From assembly GCA_937887565.1 (NCBI GenBank), contig CALABS010000005.1, positions 15,789 to 79,788 on the forward strand: a DNA stretch of 64,000 nt, in the 5' to 3' direction. The stretch comes from an uncultured Rhodospirillaceae bacterium (GTDB lineage: Bacteria; Pseudomonadota; Alphaproteobacteria; Rhodospirillales; Magnetospirillaceae). Below the pieces are notes generated by a model. That model was not told the origin of the DNA. It was given only the letters and a program-made list of their open reading frames with translations, and ran no database searches. Position numbers and translations under genes: made by a program. How positions within the stretch are numbered: position 1 is the stretch's first letter; every line of letters starts with the position of its first letter. Positions 52,514 through 61,449 of this stretch are shown piece after piece.

Positions 52514-54019
52514 TCAGGCGGTCGCGTCCTGGGCCTGGAAGCCGTATTGCGCGGCATACCAGGCGGCGACGGCCGTCTCGATGTAGTCGAAGGGATAGTC
52601 GTCCACGGCGGCGATGCCGGCCTTGGCCAGATCCTGCTTGGGGCAGCGGCCGATCTTGGCGACGAACACCGCCTCGACCCCGTCCAGCACCTCCAGGATG
52701 CCGTCCAGCTTGTCGTCGTCGCCATAGCCGCCCAGGCAGTAGGTGTCCGCCTTGCGGTGGCCGACGAAGCGCACGCCGGCGGCGTCGACCTCGTAGACCT
52801 GGAACTCGGTGGCGTGGCCGAAATGCTGGTTGATGCGGCCGCCGCCCTTGGTGCAGACGGCCACCAGGCGGGCCGGGGCCGCCACGGTGGCGGCGAGTTC
52901 GGCCTGGGCGGCCTCGGCGGCCTCGCGGTGGTCGGCGCGCTCGCGTTCGACCACCTCGCGGTAGAGGCGCCGGGGCTCGGGGTCGTAGGCGCCGATGTCG
53001 CCGCATTTGTCCATGGTGAAGTCCTGCGACAGGTCCTCGCCCAGCATGCCCACGGCGTCGGCCCGGCACTGGCGGCAGTGGCGCATCAGGTTGGCGCCGC
53101 CGGCCAGCTTGTCCTGAAGCTCCTTCAGTTCGGCGGGGGAGGGGCCGCGCTGGCCGGTCAGGCCGAAATGGGTGCCGTGGGCGGGGTCCGAGATCAGCGG
53201 CAGCACGTTGTGCAGGAAGCCGCCATGCGCCTTGACCATGGCGTTGACGTCCAGCAGGTGCCGGTCGTTGATGCCGGGGATCATCACCGAGTTGACCTTG
53301 ACCAGCACGCCGCGCGCGGTCAGCGCCGCCAGGCCCTCCATCTGGCGCTCGTGTAGGATGCGCGACGCCTCGCGGCCCTTGTGGCGCTTGCCGTTGAAAT
53401 ACACCCACGGATAGATCGCCTCGCCCACCTCGGGATCGACCATGTTGATGGTGATGGTGACGTGGTCGATGTTGTGCTCGAGGATGCGGTCGACGTGGTC
53501 GGGCAGGGCAAGGCCGTTGGTGGAGATGCAGAACTTGATGTCGGGCAGCCGCTTCTCGACCAGGCGGAAGGTCTCGAAGGTCTTTTTCCAGTCCATCAGC
53601 GAGTCGCCGGGGCCGGCCACGCCCAGCACCGACAGCTGCGGCACCTTGTTGGCCACCGCCACCACCTTGCGGGCCGCCATCTCGGGGGTCAGGCGCTCGC
53701 TGGTGACGCCGGGGCGGGACTCGTTGGCGCAATCGTATTTGCGGTTGCAGTAGTTGCACTGGATGTTGCAGGCCGGCGCCACCGCCACATGCATGCGGGC
53801 GAAGTAGTGGTGGGCCTCCTCGCTGTAGCAGGGGTGGTCCTTGACCTTGTCCCACACATGGGCGGGCATGTCGCCCGGCCCCTTGGACGAGCCGCACGAC
53901 TTCGAGGAACAACCGCCGGAGGGGGCCGAGGGGGAACAGCCGCCGGCGGCAGGCAACGTCGCATCCCCGCGGGCGGGGAGTGCGAGGATGCTGGAGAGGG
54001 GGATGACGTTGCTGCTCAC
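52514..54019 (-). CDS. nifB: Nitrogenase cofactor biosynthesis protein NifB
   Basis: A 501-residue radical-SAM enzyme that makes NifB-co, the precursor of FeMo-co. Radical-SAM cysteines are C84, C88 and C91 (PACNIQCNYC). Further cluster cysteines are in GGCSP/GGCSSKSC near the N-terminus and RHCRQCRADAVG. A NifX-like cofactor-binding domain forms the last ~120 residues (VCTKGGGRINQHFGHATEF). It is the first gene of the nif run, and the promoter carries sigma-54 and NifA sites. Confidence 0.97.
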   Translation of the reverse strand: MSSNVIPLSSILALPARGDATLPAAGGCSPSAPSGGCSSKSCGSSKGPGDMPAHVWDKVKDHPCYSEEAHHYFARMHVAVAPACNIQCNYCNRKYDCANESRPGVTSERLTPEMAARKVVAVANKVPQLSVLGVAGPGDSLMDWKKTFETFRLVEKRLPDIKFCISTNGLALPDHVDRILEHNIDHVTITINMVDPEVGEAIYPWVYFNGKRHKGREASRILHERQMEGLAALTARGVLVKVNSVMIPGINDRHLLDVNAMVKAHGGFLHNVLPLISDPAHGTHFGLTGQRGPSPAELKELQDKLAGGANLMRHCRQCRADAVGMLGEDLSQDFTMDKCGDIGAYDPEPRRLYREVVERERADHREAAEAAQAELAATVAAPARLVAVCTKGGGRINQHFGHATEFQVYEVDAAGVRFVGHRKADTYCLGGYGDDDKLDGILEVLDGVEAVFVAKIGRCPKQDLAKAGIAAVDDYPFDYIETAVAAWYAAQYGFQAQDATA

Positions 54020-54062
54020 CGGCGGCCTCCTCGGGACGTGGGTCGTACCGGGAAGACGAAAC

Positions 54063-54077
54063 GCAAGCGGCGTGCCA
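54063..54077 (-). promoter_or_regulatory. Sigma-54 promoter of nifB
   Basis: On the minus strand TGGCACG-N4-TTGC matches the -24/-12 consensus at every invariant base. It lies 44-58 bp before the nifB start codon. Confidence 0.88.
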
Positions 54078-54123
54078 GATACGAAAATGGCGGAAAAGCT
54101 GGCGTCACGTCACTTTGTCGGGC

Positions 54124-54139
54124 TGTCGGACTTGCGACG
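54124..54139 (-). promoter_or_regulatory. NifA site, imperfect
   Basis: TGT-N10-ACG, one base off the TGT-N10-ACA consensus. It lies exactly 20 bp from the second site, about two helical turns, and 47 bp beyond the -24 box. Confidence 0.6.
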
Positions 54140-54143
54140 GCCC

Positions 54144-54159
54144 TGTCGGACTCGCGACA
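54144..54159 (-). promoter_or_regulatory. NifA upstream activator site
   Basis: Perfect TGT-N10-ACA, with the N10 being CGGACTCGCG. It is about 67-82 bp beyond the -24 box of nifB, in the normal range for NifA. Confidence 0.85.
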
Positions 54160-54164
54160 TACCC

Positions 54165-54178
54165 TTGACCCGCATCAA
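54165..54178 (+). promoter_or_regulatory. FNR box upstream of nnrS
   Basis: TTGAC-N4-ATCAA matches TTGAT-N4-ATCAA at nine of ten positions and is centred about 67 bp before the nnrS ATG, suited to activation in low oxygen or nitric oxide. It lies only six bp from a NifA site, so the regulators may interfere. Confidence 0.75.
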
Positions 54179-54238
54179 TGCCGGGCGCGGCTCGTCCGCC
54201 CCAGTTTGGTGGGCGTATCCCAAGGAGAATCGTCGGCC

Positions 54239-55450
54239 ATGGCCACCATCCAGTTGCAGGAACCCGTCTATCGCGGCAATCCCGGGCCGGTCTTCTTCGC
54301 CGCCGGATTCCGCCCGTTCTTCCTGTTCGCCGCCATCGACGCGGCGGTGATGCTGCCGCTGTGGCTGGTCGCCTGGGTGGGCGGGCTGCCGCTGGGCGTG
54401 TCCTACACGGCGGCGGTCTGGCACGGCCACGAGATGGTGTTCGGCTTCGCCGGGGCGGCCGTCGGCGGCTTCCTGCTGACCGCCGTGCCCAACTGGACCA
54501 ATACCCACCATGCCAGCGGCCGGCCGCTGATGGCGGTCTTCGCCGCCTGGCTGGCCGGGCGGGTGGCCTTTTCCCTGGGCGGGCTGTTGCCGCCGCTGGT
54601 GGTGGCGGCCATCGACCTCGCCTATCTGCCGGCGTTGGCGTTGCTGGTGGCCGGGCCACTGCTCAAGGCGGCCAAGGCCCGCAACGTCGCCTTCCTGCCG
54701 ATCCTCGGCGTGTTCTGGCTGTGCGACCTGCAGATCCATCTCGGCATCGCGCTGGGATGGGGCGACCCCATGGCCGGCGTCCACGGCGGCATCGCCGTGC
54801 TGCTGGTGATGATCGCCGTGGTCGGTGGCCGCATCATTCCCTCCTTCACCCAGAACTGGCTGCGCATGCAGGGGCAGGCCATGGAGGTCCGGCCCATCGG
54901 CTGGATCGAGAAATGGGGCGCGGTGGCCAGCGTGGCGGTGGCGGCGGGCCTCGACGTGGTGGCGCCGACCTCGCCGGCGGCGGGCGCGGCGCTGTTGGCG
55001 GCGGCGGCCATCCATCTGGTCCGCATGGGCCGCTGGCATGGCTGGCGGACGCTCGCCAACCCCATCCTGTGGGTCCTGCACCTGGGCTATCTGTGGCTGG
55101 TGGTGGGCATGGCGCTGCTGGGGCTGTCCAGTTTCTCGGACGCGCTTCCGGCCTCGGCGGCGGTGCACGCGCTCACCGCCGGCTGTGTCGCCACCATGAT
55201 CCTGGGGGTGATGAGCCGCGCCGCGCTGGGCCATTCCGGCCGGCCGCTGCTGGTGTCGCCGCTGACGGTGGCGGCCTATGTGCTGCTGTCGGCGGGGGCG
55301 GCCTTGCGGGTGGTGGCGCCGCTGTTCGAGGACGCGCAGGTGGCCTTCACCCATGCCGGCGGCACGTTGTGGGTGCTGGCCTGGATTCTGTTCGTCGTGG
55401 TCTACGCCCCGATCGTCTTGCGGCCCCGCGCGGATGGGCGGCCGGGCTAG
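54239..55450 (+). CDS. nnrS: NnrS family heme/copper membrane protein
   Basis: A 403-residue membrane protein with about twelve helices. NnrS features include FFAAGFRPFFLFAA, WHGHEMVFGFAGAAVGGFLLTAVPNWT and GGRIIPSFTQNWL, with conserved histidines. NnrS proteins are linked to denitrification and resistance to nitric oxide. AAGGAG lies about 11 bases before the ATG. It is divergent from nifB, with an FNR box in front. Confidence 0.92.
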   Translation: MATIQLQEPVYRGNPGPVFFAAGFRPFFLFAAIDAAVMLPLWLVAWVGGLPLGVSYTAAVWHGHEMVFGFAGAAVGGFLLTAVPNWTNTHHASGRPLMAVFAAWLAGRVAFSLGGLLPPLVVAAIDLAYLPALALLVAGPLLKAAKARNVAFLPILGVFWLCDLQIHLGIALGWGDPMAGVHGGIAVLLVMIAVVGGRIIPSFTQNWLRMQGQAMEVRPIGWIEKWGAVASVAVAAGLDVVAPTSPAAGAALLAAAAIHLVRMGRWHGWRTLANPILWVLHLGYLWLVVGMALLGLSSFSDALPASAAVHALTAGCVATMILGVMSRAALGHSGRPLLVSPLTVAAYVLLSAGAALRVVAPLFEDAQVAFTHAGGTLWVLAWILFVVVYAPIVLRPRADGRPG

Positions 55451-55522
55451 CGGTTAAGCTTTGGGCAACGGGCGGGCGCTAGGAAAGAGGCGTTCGCCAC
55501 ACTTTCGCCAGGAGCTTGGACC

Positions 55523-55771
55523 ATGCCTCTCGTCGTCATCCAGACCTCCGTCCCCGGCGGCGACTCCCGGCCGTTCCGCATCACCGAGGTGCTGGGGCGG
55601 GTGGCCGAGACGGCCGAGGAGGCGCTGGAGGCCGCCGCCCACCATATCGGCGACGCGACCGCCGTGTCCGACTACCTGACCTGCCGCTGGCACAAGGCCG
55701 GCGGCTATTGGCTGGTCAGCTACGAGCCCATTCCCGAGATGGCGCGCGGCGTGCCGGTCACCATGATGTGA
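55523..55771 (+). CDS. Small hypothetical protein
   Basis: An 82-residue soluble protein without recognised domains. AGGAGC lies 7 bases before its ATG. The sequence has a central acidic helix (VAETAEEALEAAAHHIGD) and a C-terminal WHKAGGYWLVSYEPIPE segment. It has a single cysteine. Its stop lies inside a 30-bp tandem duplication. Confidence 0.6.
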   Translation: MPLVVIQTSVPGGDSRPFRITEVLGRVAETAEEALEAAAHHIGDATAVSDYLTCRWHKAGGYWLVSYEPIPEMARGVPVTMM

Positions 55772-55824
55772 CGGCGGCCCGGGCCGCCGCCTGGGATGTG
55801 ACGGCGGCTCAGGCCGCCGCCTGG
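55765..55824. repeat. 30-bp tandem duplication with palindromic core
   Basis: Two adjacent copies (55765-55794 and 55795-55824) beginning GATGTGACGGCGG and ending CCGCCGCCTGG, two mismatches between them. The first has a perfect palindrome GGCGGCCCGGGCCGCC. The duplication spans the end of the convergent small gene and the end of the GGDEF/EAL gene, and could act as a bidirectional terminator. Confidence 0.75.
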
Positions 55825-58133
55825 CTTCCGGTCAGGCGTCCCAGCCGCAGGATGCCCTCGAAGGTGTCGGCCGGGATCGGGCGGGAATAGTAGAAGCCCT
55901 GGACCTCGTTGCAGCGCAGGGACCTGAGGATGGTCAGCTGCTCCTCGGTCTCGACGCCCTCGGCCACCACTGACAGGTTCAGCGAATGGGCCATGGCGAC
56001 GATGGCGCCGACGATCTCGACGCTGGCCGGGTTGGTGGCGAGGTCGAGCACGAAGGAGCGGTCGATCTTCAGCTTGTCGAGCGGGAACTTCTTGAGATAG
56101 CTGAGGCTGGAATAGCCCGTGCCGAAATCGTCCACGGCCAGGTGGACGCCCTGGTTGTGCAACGCCAGAAGGGTGCTGATGGCCGTCTCGGCATTGCGCA
56201 TGACGGCGCTTTCGGTCAGTTCGAGCTCGATCAGCGCCGGATCGACCGAGTGGTGAGCCAGCGCCTGGACGACCTTGTCGACCAGGTCGGGCTGGCGGAA
56301 CTGGTGGGCCGAGATGTTGACCGCGACCTGGACCACGGGCGTGCCCTGGTCCTGCCAGCGCCGGATCTGGCCGCAGACATGCTTCAGCACCCAGTCGCCG
56401 ATGGGGACGATCAGGCCGGTGTCCTCGGCGATAGGGATGAAGTCGGCCGGCGAGATCATGCCCAGTTCCGCGTGATGCCAGCGCAGCAGCGCCTCGGCGC
56501 CCACCAGGCGGCCGGTCGCGGCGTCGATCTTCGGCTGGTAGTGGACCGAGAACTCGTCGCGGGCCACCGCCTTGCGGAGTTCGGTCTCCAGGCGCAGGCG
56601 CACGGCCGAGGTGGCGTGCATCTCGGGGGCGAAGTACTGGAACGAGTTGTCGGCCTGGTCCTTCGACCGGTTCATGGCGGTCTCGGCCTTGCGCACCAGC
56701 TCCTCGGGGTCGGTGCCGTCGCCGGGGAACACGCTGATGCCGACCGCGGCGGTGACGAACACCTCCTGCCCCTCGACGACGAAGGACGTGGCGAAACAGT
56801 CGAGCAGGCGCGAGATCACCACATGCGCATCGTGCCCCTGGATCAGTTCGGTCAGCAGGCAGCAGAAGGTGTCGCCGCGCAGGCGCGCCACCGTGTCGTG
56901 GCCGCGCAGGCTTGCCGCCATGCGATCGGCGACGGCGCGCAGCAGGGTGTCGCCGTTCTGGTGGCCCAGGCTTTCGTTGATCTGCCGGAAGCGGTCGAGG
57001 CCGACCATCACCAGCGCCGCCTTGCGCTGGCTGCGCTGGCTGCGCTCGATGGCCTGGGCCAGCCGGTCCATGAACAGGTAGCGGTTGGGCAGGCGGGTCA
57101 CCGCGTCGTAATAGGTCAGCGTGCGGATGGTCTCCTCGGCCCGCTTGTGATGCGAGATGTCCGAGAAGACCCCCACATAGCGGGTCACCTGGCCGGCGGG
57201 GTCGGTGATGGCCTTGATGGTCAGCCATTCGGGAAATGCCTCGCCGTCCTTGCGGCGATTCCAGATTTCACCGGCCCACGCGCCTTGATCGCGGATGGTA
57301 TCCCACATGGAGGCGTAGAACGTGGGGTCCTGCAATCCGGACTTCAGCATGCCGGCGGGCTTGCCCAGCACCTCCTCGCGGCCGTAGCCCGAGATCCGGC
57401 AGAAGCTCTGGTTCACCCACAGCATGATGCCCCGGCGGTCGGTGACCATCACGCCTTCCATGGTGGATTCCAGCACTTTCTCGGCGACGTCGAGGCGCGC
57501 CAGCACCCGCTTGCGGGCCGAAATGTCGTGCACCACGACCAGGAACCGGCGGTCGCCGTCCCGGTTCATGGGAGCCACCGACAGCTCGACGGGAAACACG
57601 GTGGAGTCCTTGCGGCGGGCCATGGCTTCGCGGCGGCCGTCGAACAACGGGCCGGTGCCGTCGGCGACGAACTCCTTGAGGGCCTGGCGGAATCGGTGGG
57701 CGTAGGGATTGGCGAGAAGTCCGTCGGCGGGTTCGTCCTGCGTTTCCGAGGACGAATAGCCGAACATCCGCACGGCGGCGGGGTTGAAGGCACGGATGCG
57801 CGCCTGGTCGTCGACCACCACCAGGGCGTCGGGCAGCGAATGCATGATGGTGTCGAGACACAGTTCCGCGTCGCGCCGGGCCTCCCGCGCCTGGGCGGTC
57901 TCCGCCGCCGCCACCGACCGGAACAGGCGGTCGAGGAGGACGGCGACGGCCAGGACCGCGAACAGGAGCCAGCCGGCCAGCGCCAGCGGATCGAGGGCGG
58001 CGGGCGACGGGGTTCCGACCAGCACGGCGATGGCGGCGGCCAGGACCCCGCCGGCGACCGCGCCGGGCATCCGCCGGATGGTGGCGGCGAAAGGCCCTCG
58101 GAGGAACCGTTCCGTTGGTGGCTTGAAAGTCAT
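55809..58133 (-). CDS. PAS-GGDEF(degenerate)-EAL protein, probable c-di-GMP phosphodiesterase
   Basis: A 774-residue protein with two N-terminal membrane helices (GAVAGGVLAAAIAVLVG, PLALAGWLLFAVLAVAVLL), two PAS/PAC domains, GGDEF and EAL. The cyclase motif reads RGDTF (419-423) and lacks the metal-binding glutamate, so it is likely inactive, but the I-site RGHD (410-413) is intact. The EAL domain keeps E547, DDFGTGYSSLSYLKKF and AEGVETEEQ. It is predicted to degrade c-di-GMP. The last residues SQAAA come from the duplicated DNA. Confidence 0.92.
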   Translation of the reverse strand: MTFKPPTERFLRGPFAATIRRMPGAVAGGVLAAAIAVLVGTPSPAALDPLALAGWLLFAVLAVAVLLDRLFRSVAAAETAQAREARRDAELCLDTIMHSLPDALVVVDDQARIRAFNPAAVRMFGYSSSETQDEPADGLLANPYAHRFRQALKEFVADGTGPLFDGRREAMARRKDSTVFPVELSVAPMNRDGDRRFLVVVHDISARKRVLARLDVAEKVLESTMEGVMVTDRRGIMLWVNQSFCRISGYGREEVLGKPAGMLKSGLQDPTFYASMWDTIRDQGAWAGEIWNRRKDGEAFPEWLTIKAITDPAGQVTRYVGVFSDISHHKRAEETIRTLTYYDAVTRLPNRYLFMDRLAQAIERSQRSQRKAALVMVGLDRFRQINESLGHQNGDTLLRAVADRMAASLRGHDTVARLRGDTFCCLLTELIQGHDAHVVISRLLDCFATSFVVEGQEVFVTAAVGISVFPGDGTDPEELVRKAETAMNRSKDQADNSFQYFAPEMHATSAVRLRLETELRKAVARDEFSVHYQPKIDAATGRLVGAEALLRWHHAELGMISPADFIPIAEDTGLIVPIGDWVLKHVCGQIRRWQDQGTPVVQVAVNISAHQFRQPDLVDKVVQALAHHSVDPALIELELTESAVMRNAETAISTLLALHNQGVHLAVDDFGTGYSSLSYLKKFPLDKLKIDRSFVLDLATNPASVEIVGAIVAMAHSLNLSVVAEGVETEEQLTILRSLRCNEVQGFYYSRPIPADTFEGILRLGRLTGSQAAA

Positions 58134-58376
58134 CCGTGGCTCCGATGCCCAGTCCCCGGTTAACCATTTGTTCAGAAGTCTACCCCTCTCGTCTGTGCGC
58201 GGACAAGCGATGTCGGAGACTCATCGGGGGGTCCGGCCGGTGATTAAAAGGCTGAGGCATTTAATACCGAAGGGGGAGAGCCTAGTTCTCTAGACTGAAA
58301 TGATGGATTATCCGTACGAGTTCTTCGCGGCCGGGTTCCGCGCATGGACTTTGGTATTGAATCAAGGAGGCGCGTC

Positions 58377-59117
58377 ATGCGTCCTGCCATCGTCACCTTC
58401 ACGGATTTCGGAGTCGGCGGCCCCTATCTTGGCCAGGTTCGGACCGTGCTGCTGCGCGAGGCGCCGGAGGTGCCGGTCATCGACCTGATGGCCGATGCCC
58501 CGTCCTTCGACGCCCGTGCCGCCGCCTATCTGCTGGCCGCGCTGATGCCGGACATGCCGCCCTGTTGCGCGGTCATGGCGGTGGTCGATCCCGGCGTCGG
58601 CGGAGACCGGATGCCGATGGTGGTCGAGGCCGGCGGGCGCCTGTTCGTCGGGCCCGACAACGGGCTGTTGGAACTGGTGATGAGGCGTGGCGGCGTCACG
58701 GGGTGCTGGCGGATCGATTGGCGGCCCGAACGGCTGTCGGCCACCTTCCACGGCCGCGACCTGTTCGCGCCGGTGGTGGCGCGGCTGGCGCGGGGGGAGA
58801 GCCCCGGCCATGCCGGATGCGTGCCCATCCCACCGCCCCGTCGCCCCGATTGGCCCGACGACCTGGCGCGTGTCGTCTATGTGGACCACTACGGCAACGC
58901 CATGACCGGCCTGCGCGCCGACGGCCTGGCGGCCGACGCCGTGATGGTGGTTGGGGGCCGGCGCCTGCGGCGGGCCGATCGCTTTTCCGCCGTCGAGGAG
59001 GGCGTGGCCTTCTGGTACCCGAATTCGATCGGGCTGGCGGAAGTGGCCGTCAACGGCGGGTCGGCGGCGGGGGGGCTGGGGCTTGGTATCGGCAGCCCGA
59101 TCGCTGTCGAGACCTGA
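58377..59117 (+). CDS. SAM hydroxide adenosyltransferase (DUF62 family)
   Basis: A 246-residue enzyme that hydrolyses S-adenosylmethionine to adenosine and methionine. It has the N-terminal VTFTDFGVGGPYLGQV, VVDPGVGGDRMPM, VGPDNGLL and HGRDLFAPV motifs of the fluorinase/DUF62 fold. AAGGAGG lies 6 bases before the ATG at 58377. The 243 bp upstream, to the GGDEF/EAL gene, shows no gene. Its physiological role is not clear. Confidence 0.88.
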   Translation: MRPAIVTFTDFGVGGPYLGQVRTVLLREAPEVPVIDLMADAPSFDARAAAYLLAALMPDMPPCCAVMAVVDPGVGGDRMPMVVEAGGRLFVGPDNGLLELVMRRGGVTGCWRIDWRPERLSATFHGRDLFAPVVARLARGESPGHAGCVPIPPPRRPDWPDDLARVVYVDHYGNAMTGLRADGLAADAVMVVGGRRLRRADRFSAVEEGVAFWYPNSIGLAEVAVNGGSAAGGLGLGIGSPIAVET

Positions 59118-59211
59118 GCTTTTTTGGCCGGGATGCTTGCAAATAGTCGATGCGGGTCCTTGATAAAAAGGATAAGGTGAACAGCACGTAAACGGCTGGA
59201 GGCCGCGGCGA

Positions 59212-60039
59212 ATGGGCTACAAGGTGAAGTTCTGGGGCGTGCGTGGGAGCATCGCCTGTCCTTCGCCCGAGCACGTGATCTACGGTGGCAATACAAGCTG
59301 CGTGGAAATCGCCGTCGCGGACAACGTCATCATCCTGGATGCCGGTACCGGTATTCGCTCCCTGGGCCAGGACCTCAAGAAGAGGGGGGTGTCGTCGGCG
59401 ACCTTGCTGCTGACCCACACCCATTGGGACCACATCAACGGTTTTCCGTTCTTCGCGCCCGCCTTCGACCCCAATTTCCGCCTCCGCATCATGGCCGGGC
59501 ATTTGGCCGGCAAGCCGGGCGGAATCCGCGCCGTTCTGGCCAACCAGATGGAAAATCCCACCTTTCCGGTGCCGCTGACCGCCATGCGCGGCATCCTCAA
59601 TTTCGGGGATTTCAGCGCCGGCGAGAGTTTCGAGCCCTTTCCCGACGTCGTGGTCAGGACGGCGCCGCTGCGCCACCCCAACGGCGCCACCGGCTACCGG
59701 GTCGAGCATGCCGGGGTGGCAGTGTGCTACGTCACCGACACCGAGCACGTGCCGGGCCAGCCGGACGACAACGTGCTGGGGCTGATCGAGGGGGCCGACC
59801 TCGTCATCTACGACAGCACCTACACCGACGCCGAATGGCCCGAGAAGATCGGCTGGGGCCATTCCACCTGGCAGGAGGGGGTCCGCCTGTGCCGCTCGGC
59901 CGGCGCCCGGCGGCTGGCCATCTTCCACCACGACCCCGACCACACCGACACCTTCATGGAAAAGCTGGAGGACGAGGCGCGGCAGATGTGGGACATGGCC
60001 ATGGTGGCTCGCGACGGCATGGAACTGACCATGGCCTGA
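59212..60039 (+). CDS. MBL-fold metallohydrolase
   Basis: A 275-residue metallo-beta-lactamase-fold hydrolase with zinc motif LTHTHWDHINGFPFF (HxHxDH), further ligands in APLRHPNG, TDTEH and FHHDPDH. N-terminal VKFWGVRGSIACP is typical of a group of RNase Z/phosphodiesterase-like relatives often found with signalling proteins. It lies between the SAM hydrolase and LysE genes. Substrate unknown. Confidence 0.88.
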   Translation: MGYKVKFWGVRGSIACPSPEHVIYGGNTSCVEIAVADNVIILDAGTGIRSLGQDLKKRGVSSATLLLTHTHWDHINGFPFFAPAFDPNFRLRIMAGHLAGKPGGIRAVLANQMENPTFPVPLTAMRGILNFGDFSAGESFEPFPDVVVRTAPLRHPNGATGYRVEHAGVAVCYVTDTEHVPGQPDDNVLGLIEGADLVIYDSTYTDAEWPEKIGWGHSTWQEGVRLCRSAGARRLAIFHHDPDHTDTFMEKLEDEARQMWDMAMVARDGMELTMA

Positions 60040-60067
60040 TGGGGACGGGGCCTGAAAGGGGGCGGTG

Positions 60068-60685
60068 ATGACCATCGAATTCCTGATCACCGCCGTCGTG
60101 GTCGCCCTGGTGCCCGGAATCGGCGTCATCTACACGGTGTCCTCGGCCCTGGTCGGGGGATGGCGGGCCGGCGTGGCGGCCGCCTTCGGCTGCACGCTCG
60201 GCATCCTGCCGCATCTCGCCGCCAGCGTGGTCGGCCTCGCCGCGCTTCTTCATGCCAGCGCCGTCGCCTTCCAGACCGTCAAGCTGGTCGGCGTCGCCTA
60301 TCTGTTGTGGCTCGCCTGGGGCCTGTGGCGCGAGGCGGGGGCGGGGGCGCCCGCCGACACGACCGCGCCACGAACCCATGCGCGGGTGGCGGCGCGGGCG
60401 GTCCTGATCAACCTGCTGAACCCAAAGCTGTCGATCTTCTTCCTGTCCCTGCTGCCGCAGTTCGTGCCCGCCGACGAGGGGCGGCCGGTGGCGCTGATGC
60501 TGGTGCTCAGCGCCACCTTCATGGCGGCGACCTTCGTCGTCTTCGTGGGCTACGGCGTCGCCGCCTCGGCCGTCCGCTCGCGGATCGTCAACGGCGGCCG
60601 GGCGATGGCCTGGCTGCGCCGCGGCCTCGCCGGCATGATCGCCCTGCTCGGCCTGCGCCTCGCCCTGGCGGAAGGCCAGCGCTGA
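60068..60685 (+). CDS. LysE/RhtB-family amino-acid exporter
   Basis: A 205-residue membrane protein with six helices. Features are LVPGIGVIYTVSSALVGGWRAGVAAAFGCTLG and NLLNPKLSIFFLSLLPQFV, characteristic of the LysE/RhtB family. Its ATG 60068 (just after an in-frame GTG) has no strong ribosome site. Beyond its end the mobile-remnant region begins. Confidence 0.9.
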   Translation: MTIEFLITAVVVALVPGIGVIYTVSSALVGGWRAGVAAAFGCTLGILPHLAASVVGLAALLHASAVAFQTVKLVGVAYLLWLAWGLWREAGAGAPADTTAPRTHARVAARAVLINLLNPKLSIFFLSLLPQFVPADEGRPVALMLVLSATFMAATFVVFVGYGVAASAVRSRIVNGGRAMAWLRRGLAGMIALLGLRLALAEGQR

Positions 60686-60709
60686 CGGGCGGTCTCGGAA
60701 TGCCGCCGC

Positions 60710-60913
60710 CGCTACCCGCGTGACCCGCGCGTCCTGCCCGTGTTCGAGGACGACAAGGCGCTGGAGCTGACCCAGCGCCACCTGTCGCAGCGGACGGACT
60801 TCGGGGCGGAGTTCTTCCCGTTCTTCTTCTTCCAGACCCTGCCGGGGGTGATGACGGATTTCCGGGAGGGGTGGCGGAGGATCGGGGATACGCGGCGGGT
60901 GGGGGTGTTTTGA
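60710..60913 (+). pseudogene. 3' remnant of an unrecognised gene
   Basis: A 67-codon open stretch ending in TGA, with coding-like composition (LELTQRHLSQRTDFGAEFF, PGVMTDFREGWRRIGDTRR) but no start codon that fits. I cannot name the parent gene. It marks the left edge of a decayed region. Confidence 0.4.
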
Positions 60914-61046
60914 CAGATTGATGCATCGTATGGGCGCTGCGTTGAGGCGTGGCGCTACCTTTGGCATTATCCAGTTCGGCCTTACCCATGATTTGCAGGG
61001 AAGCAATGCCATGAAAATTTTTATAAGCTGGAGCGGTGAGCCCCGG

Positions 61047-61106
61047 CACCCCGCCTCGGTCCGAGGGCTGACGCCCTCGGGCGCGGCGCGTGCGGGCGGC
61101 GGGGTG
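61047..61106. repeat. Nested hairpin element
   Basis: Outer arms CACCCCGCC/GGCGGGGTG enclose a perfect inner hairpin CCGAGGGC-TGAC-GCCCTCGG. It sits just before the AlpA fragment and resembles a mobile palindromic unit. Confidence 0.6.
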
Positions 61107-61111
61107 GGGGA

Positions 61112-61177
61112 TTATGGGATGCCACAGACGGTCCTCAGCTCCTTCTTCGATACGAGCCGCTTGTCGTACTGAGCCAT
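61112..61177 (-). pseudogene. AlpA-type prophage regulator, N-terminal fragment
   Basis: Twenty-one codons read MAQYDKRLVSKKELRTV and then stop after CGIP. This matches the first helix-turn-helix part of AlpA-family excision regulators (LVSKKELR motif), which normally continue about 60 residues. The rest is missing, replaced by the hairpin element. A fragment of a lost integrative element. Confidence 0.45.
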
Positions 61178-61449
61178 CGGTTTTCTCCCAAGTGGGAGGC
61201 ATCGCGATGCCTCAGGTGGATCAAGCCAACCCGGTAGGCAGGAATGAGCGTAGCGTCGTTTCGGCGGGGGAGTCGAGGGAATGTGGGGAGGTGGCCGATT
61301 TGGCCCCAACCGCACGACGGCCGATAGGCGGCGAATGCTAAGGGAACTGCGGGGTGTGGAAAAATTTGGGCCGGCGGCGGATTTGGTCCCGAATGGTCAA
61401 AACTGGTCAACGGTGCGCGCGATTTGGCCCCAAGAGCGCACCGATCTGG
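61178..61449. other. Gene-poor stretch
   Basis: No convincing gene, promoter or repeat is seen. The text has short direct similarities such as GGCCGATTTGGCCCC and GCGCGATTTGGCCCC (near 61292 and 61418), perhaps remnants of a duplicated or mobile sequence. Confidence 0.4.

Noticed and set aside
58210..58293. Short open frame (MSETHRGVRPVIKRL...) upstream of the SAM hydrolase
   Set aside because: Twenty-seven codons, no ribosome site, and no recognised family.
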